This document shows, one piece after another, positions 55,917 to 64,000 of a stretch of 64,000 bases of DNA. Each line of letters starts with the position of its first letter. Within the stretch, counting starts at the first letter, position 1. The stretch comes from Nostoc spongiaeforme FACHB-130 (GTDB lineage: Bacteria > Cyanobacteriota > Cyanobacteriia > Cyanobacteriales > Nostocaceae). The notes below the pieces were generated by a model. It ran no database searches, was not told where the DNA came from, and saw nothing but the letters and a program-made list of their open reading frames with translations. The DNA lies in the NCBI RefSeq assembly GCF_014698475.1, contig NZ_JACJTB010000034.1:1-64000 (forward strand). Direction: 5' to 3'. The translations under genes were made by a program, and so were the position numbers.

Positions 55917-56525
55917 ATGAACCCGCCTGAAGAATATACCAATTACAATGCACTTGAACCAGGACAAGGGGGGTTAAATCAAGTCAATAACAAACTACAA
56001 TTTACTACTAATGGAATTGGTGAACCTAACAGCTTAGATAAAGTCCGAGATATTCTTTTTGGCAACCAGATACGTGATGTTGACAAAAGATTTACTCGTT
56101 TAGAAGAAAATTTAATTTCAGAAATTGTTAGCTTGCGCGAAGAAACACGTAAACGTTTAGATGCTTTAGAAAGTTATATCAGACAAGAGGTTGATTCGTT
56201 AACAGCACAACTGAAGAAAGAGCAATTAGAGCGTGATGCAGGGATGCGATCGCTCTCGGAAGAGCAGAAAAATAGTAACTTATCTTTAGAAAATAAAATC
56301 GCTCAAGTTGACGAACAAACTACCAACCGTCAACGAGAATTGCGCGAACATATCTTGAATCAATCGAAAAATTTACAAGATGATCTTCAGCAAAAGTATG
56401 AAGAAATTTTAGCGGTGCTGAAACGCGAAATGCAAGACATCCAAAGAGAGAAAACAGACCGCTCTAAGTTGGCTGCTTTGTTTACAGAACTAGCTGTGCG
56501 GCTGAATACAGATCAGAAATTCTGA
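55917..56525 (+). CDS. coiled-coil protein at the head of a GTPase operon
   Basis: A 202-residue protein without signal peptide or membrane helix. From about residue 45 to 190 it is almost all coiled coil (RFTRLEENLISEIVSLREE, SYIRQEVDSLTAQLKKEQ, EEILAVLKREMQDIQREK). The N-terminal 40 residues are polar and Asn-rich. No named family. It is 42 bases before the OmpA-type gene, on the same strand, and probably forms a scaffold with it. Confidence 0.7.
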   Translation: MNPPEEYTNYNALEPGQGGLNQVNNKLQFTTNGIGEPNSLDKVRDILFGNQIRDVDKRFTRLEENLISEIVSLREETRKRLDALESYIRQEVDSLTAQLKKEQLERDAGMRSLSEEQKNSNLSLENKIAQVDEQTTNRQRELREHILNQSKNLQDDLQQKYEEILAVLKREMQDIQREKTDRSKLAALFTELAVRLNTDQKF

Positions 56526-56567
56526 GATGAAATTTAAATTACTGATGTAGATTAAGGGATTTGGGTA

Positions 56568-58355
56568 ATGAATCACTATCCCCCGAATCGAGTACCTCCA
56601 GAAGCTAAAAGCATGAATGGAGAATCTGCTAACTTAGATTCTCTCAATCAAGATGAACTCAATTTACTTCGCAGCTTACTCCTTGGGATTGAACCTTCGC
56701 AACTAAATAAACTCTACGAAAGATTAAATAATCCGCAAATTCAACCAGAAGATATCAGTCGTTTGCTTCCTGAAGCTGTGGTTTTGCGTTCCAAGCAAGA
56801 TCAGCAGCTAGTAGAAGCGATAGTTTCGACTGTGGAACAAGCAATTCAAGCCTCTGTCAGCCAAGATGAAAATGTGCTGTCTGAAGCATTTTTTCCGATT
56901 ATTGGCCCAGCTGCTCGCAAAGCGATCGCTACAGCTTTAGATGAGATGATGCAATCGCTGAATCAAGCCTTAGAAAATAGCTTGTCACCACAAAGTTTTC
57001 AATGGAGGTTAGAAGCCAAAAGGACAGGAAAATCCTTTGCAGAAATTGTCCTGTTGCGGACTTTAATTTACCGCGTTGAGCAAATATTTCTGATTCACAG
57101 ACAAACTGGTTTATTGCTGCATCATGTCAGGTTACAACAAATAGCTGTTCAAGACCCCGATTTAGTAGCAGCGATGTTGACAGCAATTCAAGATTTTGTC
57201 AAAGATTCTTTTAGTGTGCTGCAAGAAGATACACTCAGAAGTTTGCGCTTTGGCGAACTCACAATTTGGGTAGAAGCAGGGCCACAAGCAATTATCGCTG
57301 GGATAATTCGCGGTAAACCGCCACAAGAATTACGCGCAGTTTTTCAAGCAGCAATTGAAAAACTGCATCTCAAATTAGGAATAGAACTGCATAGCTTTAC
57401 AGGCGAAACCGAACCATTTCAAGCTAGTGAACCTTATTTAGAAAGCTGTTTAGCAGTACAGTATAAAACTCCGGCTCGGCAAAATTATGCCTATGCTTGG
57501 GCTTTCTTAGGTTTAATGGCGATCGCCGCAGGAATTTGGGGCTTTTTCGCTGTGAGAGAAAATATTCGCTGGCAAACTTATCTCCATAAATTGAACTCCC
57601 AGCCGGGAATTGTGGTGCTGAACACTCGATATTACAACGGGAAATACTTTATTTCAGGAATGCGTGATCCTGTGGCTGTAGATCCCAACACTCTCATTCA
57701 ATCAACAAATTTGCACCCAGATCAAGTTATTGCTAAATGGCAATCTTACTTATCATTAGAACCAAAAATCATTACTCAAAGAGCCACAGAATTACTGCAA
57801 CCGCCACCCACCACAAAACTACAAGTAGATGATTCTAGCATTCTTACAGCTAGTGGCTACGCACCACAAAAATGGATTTTAGAAGCTCAGAAACTCTGGC
57901 GTTTTATTCCTGGAGTCACACAATTTCAAACTAAAAATCTGTTAGCCAATGAGTTCAAAGAACTAGAATCGGCTAAAAATAAAATTGAAACCACCACATT
58001 TTTATTTGTCGAAGGCAAAGATGAGTTAACTCCTGGAGAAACTCAAAAATTACCCAAGTTACGGACAAATTTTTCCAGCCTCTTCAACCTAGCTCAATCC
58101 TTAAATAAGGATGTACAAGTTCAAATTCGCGGTCACACTGATACTACTGGCACAGAAAGTCAAAACTTTATCCTGAGTCAAGCACGCGCAAATCAAATTT
58201 TTGCGGCTTTAAATGTGCCGGAAATTAATGCCAATAAATTTAAATCTGTTGCTTTAGGTTCTAAACTACCTTATCAAACAGAATTAAATTTAGATGCCAG
58301 AAAGCTCAACCGCCGCGTGTCTTTTCAAGTATTCATCACTGACAAAAGTAACTAA
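56568..58355 (+). CDS. OmpA-C-terminal-domain membrane protein
   Basis: A 595-residue protein. A long cytoplasmic helical part (about 1-300, with SKQDQQLVEAIVSTVEQAI) is followed by one membrane helix (AYAWAFLGLMAIAAGIWGFF, about 306-325), a BON/periplasmic-like region, and an OmpA-type peptidoglycan-binding domain at the end (KDVQVQIRGHTDTTGTESQN, ILSQARANQIFAALNV). This inner-membrane topology links a cytoplasmic domain to the cell wall. The GTPase gene starts two bases after its stop. Confidence 0.85.
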   Translation: MNHYPPNRVPPEAKSMNGESANLDSLNQDELNLLRSLLLGIEPSQLNKLYERLNNPQIQPEDISRLLPEAVVLRSKQDQQLVEAIVSTVEQAIQASVSQDENVLSEAFFPIIGPAARKAIATALDEMMQSLNQALENSLSPQSFQWRLEAKRTGKSFAEIVLLRTLIYRVEQIFLIHRQTGLLLHHVRLQQIAVQDPDLVAAMLTAIQDFVKDSFSVLQEDTLRSLRFGELTIWVEAGPQAIIAGIIRGKPPQELRAVFQAAIEKLHLKLGIELHSFTGETEPFQASEPYLESCLAVQYKTPARQNYAYAWAFLGLMAIAAGIWGFFAVRENIRWQTYLHKLNSQPGIVVLNTRYYNGKYFISGMRDPVAVDPNTLIQSTNLHPDQVIAKWQSYLSLEPKIITQRATELLQPPPTTKLQVDDSSILTASGYAPQKWILEAQKLWRFIPGVTQFQTKNLLANEFKELESAKNKIETTTFLFVEGKDELTPGETQKLPKLRTNFSSLFNLAQSLNKDVQVQIRGHTDTTGTESQNFILSQARANQIFAALNVPEINANKFKSVALGSKLPYQTELNLDARKLNRRVSFQVFITDKSN

Positions 58356-58357
58356 AT

Positions 58358-58855
58358 ATGCTACAAAAAAAAATATGTATGGTGGGTGCATTTGCCACTG
58401 GCAAAACTAGTTTAGTATCAAGGTTTATTTATAGTATTTTTTCTGATAGGTATTATACGACTGTTGGAGTCAAGATTGATAAAAAAACTCTCAATCTGCA
58501 AGGAAATCAGGTTAACTTAATTCTTTGGGATCTCTATGGTGAAGATGAGTTTCAGAAAGTCAGAATGTCTTATCTTAGAGGCTCATCCGGTTATATTTTA
58601 GTTGTAGATGGTACAAGGCGAAATACTCTAGATAAAGCTTTTGAGTTACAAACTAAAGTAGAAGAAACTATTGGTAAAGTACCGTTTATTTTAGTCTTTA
58701 ACAAATGGGATATGACAGAGGAGTGGGAATTTGAACCCCAAGAGTTAGATAGTATTCTTAGCAAAGGCTGGAATGTGATTAAAACAAGTGCTAAAACAGG
58801 ACAGGGTGTGGAAGAAGTTTTTCAAACACTTGCTCATCAAATCATAAATCGATAA
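58358..58855 (+). CDS. Ras-superfamily small GTPase
   Basis: A 165-residue eukaryote-like small GTPase. P-loop GAFATGKTSLVSRF (G1), switch-I region RYYTTVGVKIDKK with conserved Thr (G2), LILWDLYGEDEFQKVRMSYLRG (G3; DxxG kept, the next residue Glu and not the usual Gln), FILVFNKWDM (G4) and VIKTSAKTGQGV (G5). The change at the catalytic Gln position may slow hydrolysis, as in MglA-type and Rup GTPases. It is translationally linked to both neighbours. No GAP or exchange factor is recognised nearby. Confidence 0.92.
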   Translation: MLQKKICMVGAFATGKTSLVSRFIYSIFSDRYYTTVGVKIDKKTLNLQGNQVNLILWDLYGEDEFQKVRMSYLRGSSGYILVVDGTRRNTLDKAFELQTKVEETIGKVPFILVFNKWDMTEEWEFEPQELDSILSKGWNVIKTSAKTGQGVEEVFQTLAHQIINR

Positions 58856-59287
58856 ATGGCAGATATCCCCAACGCTGTGATTTTATATATTCTCAATTTT
58901 ATTATCGAAGAGCGATCGCTTGCTTATCTCTTAGTCAATAAGAATGGAGGTCTAGAAGGCTGGGGTGGAAAACTAGCTGAGTATGGGATTACAAATCTCA
59001 GTCCAGGAATACAGGTATGTGAACAAATTTTTTTTCTCGAAGGTTTACTACCTATAGATGACTCTCCGTTATTTCTACCCTTAATTAAAATCGCAGCGAG
59101 TATCTGTGCGGATGTTCATATTTTTCCCTCAGAGGAAGGTGATTGGGTATTACTATTAAATAGTATGTTAGATGAAAAGCATCTCTCAGCTATGCAGCAA
59201 GAAGCAAATTACTCCAGCCTAGCACAAGAAAAGTCTGATAGATTAATAAATAAGGATTTAGGAAGTAGCAGTCAAAATTTAGAATAA
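58856..59287 (+). CDS. small sensor-like protein between GTPase and kinase
   Basis: A 143-residue protein whose ATG directly follows the GTPase stop codon. It has a PAS-like or similar alpha/beta pattern: IIEERSLAYLLVNKNGGLEGWGG, GIQVCEQIFFLEGLLP and DWVLLLNSMLDEKHLSAMQQ. The family is not recognised with certainty. By position it could be a GTPase partner or a separate sensory domain for the downstream kinase. Confidence 0.6.
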   Translation: MADIPNAVILYILNFIIEERSLAYLLVNKNGGLEGWGGKLAEYGITNLSPGIQVCEQIFFLEGLLPIDDSPLFLPLIKIAASICADVHIFPSEEGDWVLLLNSMLDEKHLSAMQQEANYSSLAQEKSDRLINKDLGSSSQNLE

Positions 59288-59450
59288 TTAATCAATTCAA
59301 ATTATCCTAAAGAAAGATTTTAATAGTCTAAAAATCAAGAACTATATTATCTATAAGACTTATGTTTGATAATTCTACTTTCTTTTTCCTGTTCCCTGCT
59401 TACAAGATTATGTTCAGTTATCAAATTGGATTGCTAGATATGTTCATGAT

Positions 59451-60572
59451 ATGACTACAACTATATTATCTGACTTATTCTTAGGTTTAAATATTTTAGT
59501 CTTAGAAAGAATTGAGGTTGGCTTATTTAGAGTCACTGCTCAACCACCTAGCTGGTTACAGCGTTTTTGTAGCCAGACCTTAAGATTTGGGATGAATATG
59601 TTAATTCCGCAAGAGGAATTTGCATTTTTAGAAAATTTTTTGTTTGATGCCGAAGATTTCTGGAGTGAAAATAGAACTGGTAAGCTCAGTTCTGGTCTTT
59701 GGAGTCAAAAAAACTTAAATGGTTACGAAGAGCAACTAGAAGCTTATGCTCTGTGTGTCAATGATAGTAAAGTCTTATTAATTGAATTAGCAGAAGATAA
59801 ATTTAAATATAAACAGCACTTGATTCAAGCGGGTAGAGAACAACAATTAAATTATCAACAATTATTAAAAGATAATCAAAGAAAAGAAGTCTTAGTTAAT
59901 TGTATTATTCATGATATTGCAGGGCAACTCAACGCGATTAATTGCTGTTTAGCATTACTAGAGTTTGAAAACTTAACAGATAAAGGCAAAGAAAACTTAG
60001 AAATTGCTCGTAAGCAATCTATTAAGCAAGAAATGTTAATTAGAAATATTTTAGATGCTTTTTCTTATGAGGTGCGATCGCTAGAAAATTTTATCATAGA
60101 TATTGACACTGCACCTGATATTCTTAGGGCTGTAGAAGAAACTATCGAACTGTTTAAAGCCACCTTTGCACTGACTAACCAACAGTTACAGCTTGCGGCT
60201 AATGTTGACAGAACAGCCGATTGGAAAGTTGTGGGTGAACAATCGCGCTTAGATAGAATTATTACAAATCTGGTGGAAAATGCTTATCGCCACAGTTCTG
60301 AAGACTCGACAGTCACTATTAATTTGCAAGCAGAAGCAGAATATATTCTCTTCACTATTGATGACGAAGGTGAAGGTGTACCAGCAGAAATGAGTAATAA
60401 TTTATTTCAAAAGTTTTCCCAAGGTCAAAATCGTGCAGGGAGAGGTGGGATTGGTCTTTATTTTTGTCGAATGACTATTGAACGTTGGGGTGGAAATATT
60501 GGTTATTTACCCCGTCCCGAAGGCGGTTCCCGTTTTTGGTTCCGCCTTCCTAGACCATTCAGGAATGAGTAA
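59451..60572 (+). CDS. sensor histidine kinase of the GTPase operon
   Basis: A 373-residue soluble kinase. The N-terminal 130 residues form a PAS-like domain (LGLNILVLERIEVGLFRVTAQ). A coiled coil leads to the H-box NCIIHDIAGQLNAINCCLAL. The ATPase has N-box LDRIITNLVENAYRHS, G1 FTIDDEGEGVPAEMSNNLF and G2 AGRGGIGLYFCRMTI. All boxes are intact. No response regulator is adjacent. It is 163 bases behind the sensor-like gene, so it may be on the same transcript. Confidence 0.9.
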   Translation: MTTTILSDLFLGLNILVLERIEVGLFRVTAQPPSWLQRFCSQTLRFGMNMLIPQEEFAFLENFLFDAEDFWSENRTGKLSSGLWSQKNLNGYEEQLEAYALCVNDSKVLLIELAEDKFKYKQHLIQAGREQQLNYQQLLKDNQRKEVLVNCIIHDIAGQLNAINCCLALLEFENLTDKGKENLEIARKQSIKQEMLIRNILDAFSYEVRSLENFIIDIDTAPDILRAVEETIELFKATFALTNQQLQLAANVDRTADWKVVGEQSRLDRIITNLVENAYRHSSEDSTVTINLQAEAEYILFTIDDEGEGVPAEMSNNLFQKFSQGQNRAGRGGIGLYFCRMTIERWGGNIGYLPRPEGGSRFWFRLPRPFRNE

Positions 60573-60580
60573 TGAGTAAT

Positions 60581-60703
60581 TGGGTGTAGGGGTATGAGGG
60601 TGGGAGGGGTGGGAGGTATGGGAGGATGGTGAAGAAATCTTTCCCCCCTCTCTCCCCACACTCCCCACACTCCCCACACCCTCTACCCATAGGTGAGAAA
60701 TTC
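60581..60703. repeat. GTGGGAGG/CTCCCCACAC intergenic repeat, copy 2
   Basis: The same structure as 1205-1353: GGTGGGAGG tandem units, the core GGAGGATGGTGAAGAAATC, a complementary C-rich arm of CTCCCCACA units, and the end CTACCCATAGGTGAGAAATT. The numbers of arm units differ between the copies, while the core and the right end are nearly identical. Confidence 0.7.
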
Positions 60704-60719
60704 GGGCTACACCCATATA

Positions 60720-60923
60720 TTAGTAGCCAATCAAGTGCAGGACATCACGAACTACGCTATAACCGGCTAAGTCCCAGAGTAAATAAGCTAAAAAACCAAT
60801 TGCGGCTAAACGGCCATTCCATAATTCGGCTTGGGGAGTCCAACCAAACAAAAATTCATTGCGATCGCGGCCATTATAAGCATTAGCAACTGTTGGTAAA
60901 TCTGTAGAGGAACGATTTTCCAT
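60720..60923 (-). CDS. high-light-inducible protein (Hlip/SCP), copy 1
   Basis: A 67-residue one-helix chlorophyll-binding protein. The chlorophyll a/b-binding motif is seen in QAELWNGRLAAIGFLAYLLW (ExxNxR). The N-terminus has RSSTDLPTVANAYNGRDRNE. Hlips protect photosystem II and help assembly with Ycf39-type proteins. It is a tandem neighbour of the copy at 60965, with only a short gap, and is probably co-transcribed. Confidence 0.93.
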   Translation of the reverse strand: MENRSSTDLPTVANAYNGRDRNEFLFGWTPQAELWNGRLAAIGFLAYLLWDLAGYSVVRDVLHLIGY

Positions 60924-60964
60924 GATTATTCTCCAAAATTAATTTAGTGTTGGCAAATTTTTCT

Positions 60965-61168
60965 TTAGTAACCAATTAGATGTAAGACATCGCGCAGAAC
61001 GCTATAGCCAGCTAAATCCCACAGTAAATAAGCCACAAAACCAATTGCTGCTAGGCGACCATTCCAGAGTTCGGCTTGGGGAGTCCAGCCAAAAATAAAC
61101 GCATTGCGGTCTATGCCGTTATACTCTGTAGCAACTGTTGGTAAATTATTCGAGGAGCGAGTTTCCAT
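60965..61168 (-). CDS. high-light-inducible protein (Hlip/SCP), copy 2
   Basis: A 67-residue Hlip very similar to copy 1 over its full length (QAELWNGRLAAIGFVAYLLW; end LRDVLHLIGY). It is the upstream member of the tandem pair on the minus strand. The pair comes from a recent duplication, since the C-terminal 35 residues differ at only a few positions. Confidence 0.93.
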   Translation of the reverse strand: METRSSNNLPTVATEYNGIDRNAFIFGWTPQAELWNGRLAAIGFVAYLLWDLAGYSVLRDVLHLIGY

Positions 61169-61686
61169 TTGTTGATTCCCAATTCATTTGTTACTTAACT
61201 TCACGTTAGCTATTAATTACTAGGCTGCTTTCCGTCTGGAGGTACAAACTCTAGCCACTTCTCCTGGACGATACAAAAAGCCGGAAAATGCTAACATCTC
61301 CATCTTGGGATGGTGATAAAAATCATATTTGTAAATAAATGTAAATTACTATTAACTAAATCTTGGATAATTTAGGATTAAATCAGAGGATTTTGATGAT
61401 ATTAATCAATAGAAATTAAAAGCCAAAATATTTGTAAGCACAGGCATTTTACTGTCAAATTTTCAGCAATCTCCCCAAAATTAAATCTTCTGATTCATCA
61501 AACTTCTACCCGACGCTAGATATATTATTCAAACTTGAGATGGATGCTGGAATCGCCTAAATTGCCCGATTCTGAGATTTACAAGAGTTAGGTATAGCGA
61601 TTGTTCACAGATATTAATTGCATAGTTGCTGCTCAGAGGATTCTAATATCTCTCCAAAGTTAAACATTAAACAATAAGGAAATACA
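61169..61686. other. intergenic region between hlip genes and the large membrane protein gene
   Basis: About 518 bases between divergent starts. It holds the hlip promoter side and the leader of the large protein gene. No gene, known riboswitch or repeat array was recognised. Confidence 0.5.
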
Positions 61687-64000
61687 ATGATTCAAAGTAC
61701 AGGCATTATGTTGGGACTCTACAAACCATTGTTATGGGTAGCACAAGTTTCTGTAGATCCCTCCAACGTCACACCAGCGCAGGCATCGGTGCTAACATCT
61801 GGGCCGCGCTTTTTTGTCGCCTTAATCTCTGGTGTGATTTTAGCTTTTGCTTTTCAATTAGTGCTAACCAATCTCTCAGTTGCTGCTGGTATTTCCTACT
61901 TAGGACATTCCTCAGATGCCGATTCTAGTCATGGAGAAACAGGCAGCTTTGGTGGTACAATTCGCAAAATTGGCACGGCTGTGGGGATTTGGACATTAGT
62001 TACTGTTACCATCGCCTTATTAATTGCCAGTTTCCTAGCCGTAAAATTAAGCTTAGTGATTTTTGACCCTAGATTAGGGGCGATTCTGGGGTTAGTGATT
62101 TGGGGTGCATATTTCTTATTACTAATGTGGGTTAGTTCCACTACTGTGGGTTCTTTAATTGGTTCAGTGGTGAATACTGCTACCTCTGGTTTTCAGGCGA
62201 TTATGGGAACTGCTACCGCCGCCTTGGGTGCGAAAGCCGTGAATCAGCAAGTGGTAGCCACCGCCGAAGCCGCAGCAGCTGCTGTACGTCGAGAATTAGG
62301 TAGTGCAATCGACCCGATGAGTATTCGAGAAAATGTCGAAGATTACCTAGAAAAACTGCGTCCGCCAGAGTTGGATATCTCGCAAATCCGGGGCGAATTT
62401 GAAAAATTACTCAATGATCCACAATTAAAAGCGATCGCTGGTAGCCCCGATTTACGCCACATCGACCGCCAAAAATTTATCGATTTAGTCAGCAGCCGCA
62501 CCGACCTTTCTAAACGCGACGTTAACCGGATTGCAGATACACTATACAATGTTTGGCAACAGGTCGTAGGACAACAGCCACCAGTCCAAGACCGTTTAGG
62601 GGAATTAGTTGACTATCTCAAATCCTTACCACCAGGTCAAACCAGAACCGACGAACTCAACGCCAAACTAGAACAGTTAATTGCGGAAAGCCGTTCCGCG
62701 AAACAAGCTGACCAAAAAGCCACACCAGGCCCGCTTCAGCAGACACTCCAGCAAGGTTTAACGGCTTTGACTGGTATTGTTTTGGGACGCACTGACTTAT
62801 CAGATATTGACGTGGAAAAGATTTTGCAGTCCCTGACCACCGCCAAAGATAAAGCCACCGAACAAGCTGATAAACTAGGGCTACCCGTACCTTCCCAACC
62901 TTACAGCCCAATTCGTGCTGACATCGAAAATTATCTACATAACACCTTTGCTTGGCAACTCAGCCAAGAAAGAATCGCCCAAGAATTCCGCGATGTTATT
63001 TATGACCCAGCCGCCGACCCTGGGATAATTAGAAGAGAATTAGACCGCTTGTCTCGTAATGATTTTGTTAAAATTCTGCAAGATAGAGGCTTACTCACCC
63101 AAGTTGAAATTCAACGCATCGCCGACCAGCTAGAAGCTGTACGTCAGTCAGTATTAGTCACAGTTACAGCCGAAGAAGAACGAGAAATTGCCCAAGATTT
63201 GCAACGGCGAGTCGAAAGTTATCTGTTGGTAACACCAAAATCAGATTTAACGGCGGAAGGTATTGAACGGGATTTCCAGTCTTTGTTGTCAGACTCAGAT
63301 GCAGATTATGAAACACTGTCACGCCGTTTTGCAGTGATTGACAGGGCAGAAATGCGGAAAATTCTGCTGGAACGCAACGATGTGCAAGTCTATGAAGTTG
63401 AACCAATTTTAGATGAATTGGAAAGACAACGCGATCGCGTTTTAATTACCGCCCAAGGTATAGCAGAACAAGCAAAATATCAAGCAGAAACCCTGTGGTT
63501 GAATGTAGAATCATATCTGCGTAACACAGGTAAAGCCGAATTAAACCCTGATGCGATTCGCGCCGACTTGAAGCGATTATTAGAAGACCCCCAAGCCGGG
63601 ATGATTGCCATTCGCACCCGATTGTCTCGCTTTGACCGCGATACTTTAGTGCAGTTATTGAGTCAGCGCCAAGATTTGAGCGAAGACCAAGTTAATAACA
63701 TTATTAATACTGTGGAAGATTCTTGGCACAGTATTCGCCACGCACCGCAAGCCGTCGCTGACAAAGCCAAAGAACAATATGATTCTGTCATGACGACAAT
63801 TACAGATTATCTGCGGAACACTGGCAAAGCAGAACTCAACCCCGAAGGGATTCAACGAGATTTAGATCGCTTGTTTGCCAATCCCAGAGAAGGTGCGATC
63901 GCCCTGCGGCGGCGGTTATCCCAAGTAGACCGAGATACCTTAGTTAAATTGCTGAGTCAACGGCGAGACTTGAGTGAAGAACAAGTCAATCAAGTAATTG
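61687..64000 (+). CDS. large membrane protein with about 98-residue repeats (partial)
   Basis: Open from ATG 61687 (MIQSTGIMLGLYKPLLWVAQ) to the window edge: 771 complete codons with no stop. Helices near 40-60 (FFVALISGVILAFAFQLVL), 100-125 and 130-155 form the membrane part. An Ala-rich segment (TAEAAAAAVRREL) leads into helical repeats whose DYL/SYL/NYL element falls at about residues 220, 310, 416, 512, 610 and 708, a period near 98. A repeat reads VESYLRNTGKAELNPD and later SRFDRDTLVQLLSQRQDLSE. I do not recognise a named family. Confidence 0.8.
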   Translation, partial: MIQSTGIMLGLYKPLLWVAQVSVDPSNVTPAQASVLTSGPRFFVALISGVILAFAFQLVLTNLSVAAGISYLGHSSDADSSHGETGSFGGTIRKIGTAVGIWTLVTVTIALLIASFLAVKLSLVIFDPRLGAILGLVIWGAYFLLLMWVSSTTVGSLIGSVVNTATSGFQAIMGTATAALGAKAVNQQVVATAEAAAAAVRRELGSAIDPMSIRENVEDYLEKLRPPELDISQIRGEFEKLLNDPQLKAIAGSPDLRHIDRQKFIDLVSSRTDLSKRDVNRIADTLYNVWQQVVGQQPPVQDRLGELVDYLKSLPPGQTRTDELNAKLEQLIAESRSAKQADQKATPGPLQQTLQQGLTALTGIVLGRTDLSDIDVEKILQSLTTAKDKATEQADKLGLPVPSQPYSPIRADIENYLHNTFAWQLSQERIAQEFRDVIYDPAADPGIIRRELDRLSRNDFVKILQDRGLLTQVEIQRIADQLEAVRQSVLVTVTAEEEREIAQDLQRRVESYLLVTPKSDLTAEGIERDFQSLLSDSDADYETLSRRFAVIDRAEMRKILLERNDVQVYEVEPILDELERQRDRVLITAQGIAEQAKYQAETLWLNVESYLRNTGKAELNPDAIRADLKRLLEDPQAGMIAIRTRLSRFDRDTLVQLLSQRQDLSEDQVNNIINTVEDSWHSIRHAPQAVADKAKEQYDSVMTTITDYLRNTGKAELNPEGIQRDLDRLFANPREGAIALRRRLSQVDRDTLVKLLSQRRDLSEEQVNQVI

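Noticed and set aside
60507-60886. Small open frames across the 60.6 kb repeat
   Set aside because: They arise from the repeat and the antisense of the hlip gene.

Overview
The window reads as chromosome of a filamentous, probably heterocyst-forming cyanobacterium (Nostocales). The octamer GCGATCGC (HIP1) is scattered throughout. There are genes for NdhH, PetM, Ycf39 and two high-light-inducible proteins, a DevBCA-type exporter, an XisH/XisI pair, and very large Ser/Thr-kinase/histidine-kinase hybrids. The intergenic DNA carries many short palindromes and MITE-like repeats. The species cannot be named from the sequence.

Layout. 1-6.6 kb: a partial gene end, an atypical alpha/beta hydrolase, a GAF-domain signalling protein, pyrD, and a membrane-anchored HTH protein preceded by a cluster of TTGGCAAAA sites. 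6.7-9.2 kb: the most striking region, five tRNA-like elements around a Ro60/TROVE gene. Four keep a tRNA-type acceptor stem, D-arm and T-arm but carry an extra stem-loop containing a GNCGAAG-type element between the D-arm and the 3' half; the fifth lies just downstream of the Ro gene. I read these as a multi-copy set of tRNA-like Y RNAs. 9.2-15.3 kb: accessory genes (XisH/XisI, a LuxR-HTH STAND NTPase, a PD-(D/E)XK-like protein, a CHASE2 kinase). 16.2-24.3 kb: a NYN protein, leuA, a Uma2 protein, a TetR regulator followed by a DevBCA-type exporter, and an orphan ExbB/TolQ-like protein. 24.4-34.5 kb, mostly minus strand: a UPF0175 protein, rsmH, an M48 protease, an NTF2-like protein and an 1810-residue hybrid kinase. 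35-47.5 kb: mainly housekeeping (ndhH, an OmpR-type regulator, nadK, ycf39-like, petM, pdxA, tRNA-Val, an SLH/glycosyl-hydrolase-like protein, yjbQ family, rnc). 47.5-55.8 kb: a membrane protein, a histidine kinase, and two transport units each preceded by a ydaO/c-di-AMP-type riboswitch (an NrtBAD-like ABC transporter; a universal stress protein plus an ArsB/NhaD-like permease). 55.9-60.6 kb: a compact operon-like series of coiled-coil protein, OmpA-type protein, Ras-like GTPase, small sensor-like protein and histidine kinase. 60.7-64 kb: two tandem hlip genes and the start of a large membrane protein built on repeats of about 98 residues that runs off the end.

How the parts may work together. 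The Ro gene and its RNAs form a self-contained RNA-binding or RNA-quality-control locus; one RNA copy lies only 37 bases before the Ro start codon. The two riboswitches suggest that one second messenger controls two neighbouring transport units. The GTPase operon looks like a envelope-linked signalling unit of unknown output.
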